Source: an uncultured Anderseniella sp. (GTDB lineage Bacteria > Pseudomonadota > Alphaproteobacteria > Rhizobiales > Aestuariivirgaceae). Taken from it: a DNA stretch of 64,000 bases. Below are positions 61,109-64,000 of the stretch, piece by piece (position 1 is the stretch's first letter; each line of letters starts with the position of its first letter). The position numbers and the translations under genes were made by a program. The notes below the pieces were generated by a model, which ran no database searches, had not been told where the DNA came from, and worked only from the letters and a program-made list of their open reading frames with translations. The stretch is taken from NCBI GenBank assembly GCA_947488295.1, contig CANKYU010000005.1, forward strand, positions 1-64,000, written 5' to 3'.

Positions 61109-61187
61109 TTTTGCGCCAGTCGATGATCAGATGCTTCGGCGATTCAGCCTGTTATTGCACAGGCTGGTGAACGTACTGAATATTTCT

Positions 61188-61227
61188 ATGTAATAGCTTG
61201 CATTTTCTGAAATGCAAGCTATTACAT
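61188..61227. promoter_or_regulatory. 40-bp palindrome with paired LacI-type operators
   Basis: Perfect 18-base arms at 61188-61205 and 61210-61227 surround a TCTG centre. Each arm contains TGTAATAGCTTGCA (61189-61202, and the reverse at 61213-61226), which matches the LacI-family consensus TGNAANCGNTTNCA at all fixed positions except one. It lies 80 bases before the LacI start and 34 bases before the small membrane-protein ATG, so it can control both directions. Confidence 0.7.
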
Positions 61228-61261
61228 TCGTCGAGAGTTAATATCGGATCAGGGGTCGGAT

Positions 61262-61423
61262 ATGAACGTGGTTCTGACGGTTGTGGCAGTCATGGTGCTT
61301 GGCGCAGTGTCTGTTGTCAGCGTGTTCATGTCAGGTTTTACCGGCGAAACGGCGGGCAGAATTGTGGCCAGGGCCGTGTTTTGTCTGCTGCTGATCCTAG
61401 TTGTTTTATATATGTTCCAGTGA
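61262..61423 (+). CDS. 53-residue membrane protein
   Basis: An ATG at 61262 with GGGGTCGGA upstream opens a 53-codon frame ending at TGA 61421-61423. The product consists of two hydrophobic helices (MNVVLTVVAVMVLGAVSVVS and VARAVFCLLLILVVLYMF) joined by a short SGFTGETAGRI loop, so it is an inner-membrane hairpin. It sits between the LacI-type operator and the HpsN-like gene and is probably the first gene of that operon. I do not recognise the family. It may be a small transporter-associated or regulatory protein. Confidence 0.6.
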   Translation: MNVVLTVVAVMVLGAVSVVSVFMSGFTGETAGRIVARAVFCLLLILVVLYMFQ

Positions 61424-61471
61424 TGTCAGACAGTGAACTGTCAGTATCCGCAAGCAAGGAGATTGTGCTCG

Positions 61472-62779
61472 ATGTCCCGCAACTATCTGAAGAAAGCCGA
61501 ATTGACCGCAGCCAGTGGCGCGGACGATGTGCGCGACACCGTACAATCAATTCTGGACGATATTGAAGCACGCGGTGACGCCGGCGCGCTGGAGTACGCG
61601 GCAAAGTTTGACAAATACGAAGGCAACATCAAGCTCACATCGGCCGAAATCGAAGCTGCAGCCGCCCTGGTTCCGGAAAAGCTGAAACAGGACATCCAGT
61701 TCGCCCATGCCAATGTGCGCCGCTTTGCCGAAGCGCAGATGGCGACCATGAAGGATATCGAGATCGAAGTGGTGCCTGGTCTTGTTGCGGGTCAGAAAAG
61801 CATCCCGGTTCGCACTGCCGGCTGTTACATACCCGGTGGCCGCTACAGCCATATCGCATCTGCAATTATGACCGTTACCACTGCCAGTGTCGCGGGTTGT
61901 GAAAACATCATCGCCTGTTCTCCGCCGCGCCCCGGCGTCGGCATTGCGCCGGCCATCATTTATGCCGCGCACATCTGCGGCGCCGACACGATTCTGGCGC
62001 TGGGTGGTGTCCAGGGCGTTGCGGCCATGGCATTCGGCCTGTTCGATCTGCCGAAATCCGACATCCTCGTAGGTCCCGGCAACCAGTTCGTGGCAGAAGC
62101 CAAGCGGATCCTGTTTGGCCGTGTCGGGATCGACATGTTCGCCGGGCCCACCGACAGCCTGATTCTGGCTGACAAGACTGCGGATGCCGAGATTGTGGCG
62201 GCGGATCTGGTCGGCCAGGCAGAGCATGGTTACAACTCACCTGTGTGGCTGGTGACCGATGACAAGGCGCTGGGTGAACGCGTGCTGGAGCTGGTGCCGG
62301 GACTGATTGCGGACCTGCCTGAGCTCAATGCAAAGAACGCCGAAGCAGCATGGCGCGATTATGCCGAGGTGATCGTGTGTGATACGCGCGAGGAAATGGC
62401 TGCCACATCAGACGACTACGCGCCGGAGCATCTCACCGTTCAGGCGGAAGACCTGGACTGGTGGCTGGGCCGGTTGAAATGCTATGGCTCGCTTTTCCTC
62501 GGTGAAGAAACCACCGTTGCGTTCGGCGACAAGGCGTCGGGCACCAATCACGTCCTGCCCACTTCAGGCGCAGCCAAATACACCGGCGGGCTTTCGGTGC
62601 ACAAGTACATGAAGATCGTTACATGGCAGCGCGCCACCCGTGACGGTGCCAAGCCTGTTGCAGAAGCAACTGCTCGGATTTCCCGGCTCGAGGGCATGGA
62701 AGGCCATGCCCGCACCGCAGATATCCGGCTGGCCAAGTATTTCCCTGATGAAGAGTTCGATCTGACGGCGGCCATGTAG
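61472..62779 (+). CDS. hpsN: HisD-family dehydrogenase, probable sulfopropanediol 3-dehydrogenase
   Basis: AAGGAGA precedes the ATG at 61472, giving 435 residues. The fold is that of histidinol dehydrogenase, with the catalytic Glu-His in APEHLTVQ and zinc ligands in GQAEHGYNSP, FGDKASGTNH and EGHARTAD. The substrate region reads SGAAKYTGGLSVHKYMK, which differs from biosynthetic HisD and resembles HpsN, the enzyme that oxidises (R)-2,3-dihydroxypropane-1-sulfonate to (R)-sulfolactate in two steps. The neighbouring SDR and ComD genes and the absence of his genes support this. True histidine biosynthesis is unlikely but not excluded. Confidence 0.8.
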   Translation: MSRNYLKKAELTAASGADDVRDTVQSILDDIEARGDAGALEYAAKFDKYEGNIKLTSAEIEAAAALVPEKLKQDIQFAHANVRRFAEAQMATMKDIEIEVVPGLVAGQKSIPVRTAGCYIPGGRYSHIASAIMTVTTASVAGCENIIACSPPRPGVGIAPAIIYAAHICGADTILALGGVQGVAAMAFGLFDLPKSDILVGPGNQFVAEAKRILFGRVGIDMFAGPTDSLILADKTADAEIVAADLVGQAEHGYNSPVWLVTDDKALGERVLELVPGLIADLPELNAKNAEAAWRDYAEVIVCDTREEMAATSDDYAPEHLTVQAEDLDWWLGRLKCYGSLFLGEETTVAFGDKASGTNHVLPTSGAAKYTGGLSVHKYMKIVTWQRATRDGAKPVAEATARISRLEGMEGHARTADIRLAKYFPDEEFDLTAAM

Positions 62780-62787
62780 TTAGAACG

Positions 62788-63555
62788 ATGCAGGACACAC
62801 CGCATAGTTCACTGTTTGACCTCTCCGGCAAGACGGCGTGCGTGACCGGCGCCAGCGCCGGACTGGGCCGGCGATCAGCCGATGTGCTGATCGCTGCCGG
62901 TGTCAGGGTCGTCGGCGTTGCACGGCGTGGTGAAGCGCTTGCTGAATGGGTTGAAGGCCAAACCGGTCAGGCGGGGTTTGTAGAGGCCGACCTGTCTGAC
63001 CGGGGTTGCCTGAACAAGGTCATAAAAGATGTGGCTGATGTGTTCGGTCCGCCCGACATCCTGATCAATGCCGCCGGGATCAACACCCGTGAAGCTGCTG
63101 ATGACGTTACGCCGGAAAACTGGGATGTGACGCTCGACCTGAACCTTGCTGCGCCGTTCTTTCTGGCTCAGGGGTTCGTTCCGGCGATGAAGCAGAACGG
63201 GTTTGGCCGGATCATCAATTTTGCGTCCCTGCAGAGTTTCCGGGCGTTTCCCGGCGGCCTGGCCTATGGTACGTCAAAAGGCGGGGTCAGCCAGATGACC
63301 CGCGCCATGGCGGAAGCCTGGTCGTCTTTCGGCATCACGGCCAACGCACTGGCACCTGGGTTTTTCAGAACCGAACTGACTGCGCCGGTTTTCGATGATC
63401 CCGACAGGGCGGCGCGAAATGCCGCTCAGACCTGCATCGGCCGCAATGGAGAACCTGAAGACATTGATGGTCCGATCCTTTTCTTCTGTTCGCCTGCATC
63501 TTCCTACGTCACCGGACAGGTGCTGTCCGTGGATGGGGGTTATACGGCCAAATGA
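62788..63555 (+). CDS. Short-chain dehydrogenase/reductase (SDR)
   Basis: The 255-residue protein is a classical SDR: GKTACVTGASAGLGRRSADV with the TGxxxGxG cofactor loop (about 15-34), NAAGIN, catalytic Ser and Tyr-x3-Lys in FASLQSF and YGTSKGG, and the C-terminal QVLSVDGGYTAK. It lies 8 bases after the HpsN-like gene. DHPS operons often carry SDRs that interconvert the two DHPS enantiomers through a 2-oxo intermediate, so it may be HpsO- or HpsP-like, but the specificity is not readable here. Confidence 0.85.
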   Translation: MQDTPHSSLFDLSGKTACVTGASAGLGRRSADVLIAAGVRVVGVARRGEALAEWVEGQTGQAGFVEADLSDRGCLNKVIKDVADVFGPPDILINAAGINTREAADDVTPENWDVTLDLNLAAPFFLAQGFVPAMKQNGFGRIINFASLQSFRAFPGGLAYGTSKGGVSQMTRAMAEAWSSFGITANALAPGFFRTELTAPVFDDPDRAARNAAQTCIGRNGEPEDIDGPILFFCSPASSYVTGQVLSVDGGYTAK

Positions 63556-63601
63556 ACGCCCTCCAAATCCTATGCTTTCCCACACATGAGGAGTAATTTC
63601 T

Positions 63602-64000
63602 GTGTCTGTTAATAAAAAAATCGTGGATGATCTCGTCGCCAATGACGTCGAATTCGTCACGACTGTACCGTGCAAACAACTGGCCGGGGTCATCGACGAG
63701 ATAGACGCCTGCGAAAAGATCTACCACATACCGTCCAACAAGGAAGATGAGGGCATGGGACTTTGTGCCGGTGCTTTCATGGGCGGCAAGCGTCCTGCCA
63801 TCATCATGCAGAACACCGCGATCGGCGTGACCATCAATACACTGGTGACGCTGACCCAGTACTATCGGATGCCGTTGCCGATGCTGATTTCGTACCGGGG
63901 AGAACTGGGTGAGCCGGTGGCGTGCCAGGTCGAAATGGCTGTGCACACAAAGGCCCTGCTCAACCAGTTGAACATCCCGACCTATCATTTCCACAAGGAA
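63602..64000 (+). CDS. comD: Sulfopyruvate decarboxylase alpha subunit, truncated by right edge
   Basis: The GTG at 63602, preceded by GAGGAG, opens a frame that runs to the window edge (133 codons). VEFVTTVPCKQLAGVIDEID, then IPSNKEDEGMGLCAGAFMGG with the ThDP-activating Glu, and IIMQNTAIGVTINTLVTLTQ match the pyrimidine-binding subunit ComD of sulfopyruvate decarboxylase. With a ComE partner, expected just downstream, it converts sulfopyruvate to sulfoacetaldehyde and CO2. Phosphonopyruvate decarboxylase is the closest alternative, but the upstream HpsN-like gene favours the sulfonate. Confidence 0.82.
   Translation, partial: MSVNKKIVDDLVANDVEFVTTVPCKQLAGVIDEIDACEKIYHIPSNKEDEGMGLCAGAFMGGKRPAIIMQNTAIGVTINTLVTLTQYYRMPLPMLISYRGELGEPVACQVEMAVHTKALLNQLNIPTYHFHKE

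Noticed and set aside
61472..62779. Calling the gene biosynthetic hisD
   Set aside because: No other his genes are near, the substrate region differs from HisD, and the next genes are an SDR and comD; HpsN-type function is more consistent.

Overview
The window looks like a chromosomal segment of an alphaproteobacterium, most probably a marine or aquatic member of the Hyphomicrobiales (Rhizobiales). The evidence is gene order and content: tpiA-secG beside ppiD, an eno ... ftsB-pdhA-pdhB-pdhC ... lpd ... lipA-coq10 series, a class I PHA synthase, a BA14K-type secreted protein, a stand-alone DnaB-like ATPase and a sulfopropanediol/sulfopyruvate catabolic cluster. No rRNA, tRNA, CRISPR array, prophage or transposase was found. 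Strand use is mixed and gene density is high, so most of the window is ordinary chromosome with small accessory patches.

Layout. 0-5 kb: left-edge fragment of a secreted Calx-beta protein, then ppiD facing away from tpiA-secG, followed by a 307-bp intergenic element with 43-bp inverted ends. 5-14 kb: a DUF2332 protein, an ArsR/SRPBCC pair, small exported and VOC proteins, an FkbM methyltransferase and glycosyltransferase, an EamA transporter, a DnaB-like ATPase and phaC. 13.8-15.3 kb: a hemerythrin-like gene with a perfect FNR box, next to an FNR-type regulator. 15.4-25 kb: pyrG, a large MscS channel, a run of small metabolic genes, an iodotyrosine-deiodinase-like flavoprotein and eno. 26-38 kb: an AraC regulator divergent from a peroxiredoxin, then ftsB, pdhABC, a broken GIY-YIG gene among REP-like palindromes, lpd, two GlsB/YeaQ membrane proteins enclosed by mirror-ordered palindromes, lipA and a COQ10-like gene. 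38.5-46 kb: an arginine-rich BA14K protein, two overlapping ATP-grasp genes divergent from an M20 hydrolase, a methyltransferase and a SulP-STAS-cNMP fusion. 46-60 kb: a large autotransporter, a Tat-exported deaminase with an ankyrin protein, a dimethylglycine/sarcosine dehydrogenase-like enzyme, rhodanese-metZ, and regulators and transporters. 60-64 kb: a LacI-type regulator divergent from a sulfonate cluster (small membrane protein, HpsN-like dehydrogenase, SDR, ComD) that runs off the right edge.

How the genes connect. The central carbon genes (tpiA, eno, pdhABC, lpd, lipA) form a lower-glycolysis to acetyl-CoA block. An FNR-like box upstream of pdhA, a perfect one upstream of the hemerythrin-like gene and a degenerate one near phaC suggest that the FNR-type regulator at 14.5-15.2 kb ties oxygen supply to these genes (inference). 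The right-edge genes fit oxidation of 2,3-dihydroxypropane-1-sulfonate to sulfolactate and sulfopyruvate and then decarboxylation, probably controlled by the divergent LacI protein through a 40-bp palindrome that contains two LacI-type operators. The least explained features are the tandem ATP-grasp/M20 locus, the repeat elements at 4.4 and 24.4 kb, and the palindrome-bounded GlsB cassette.
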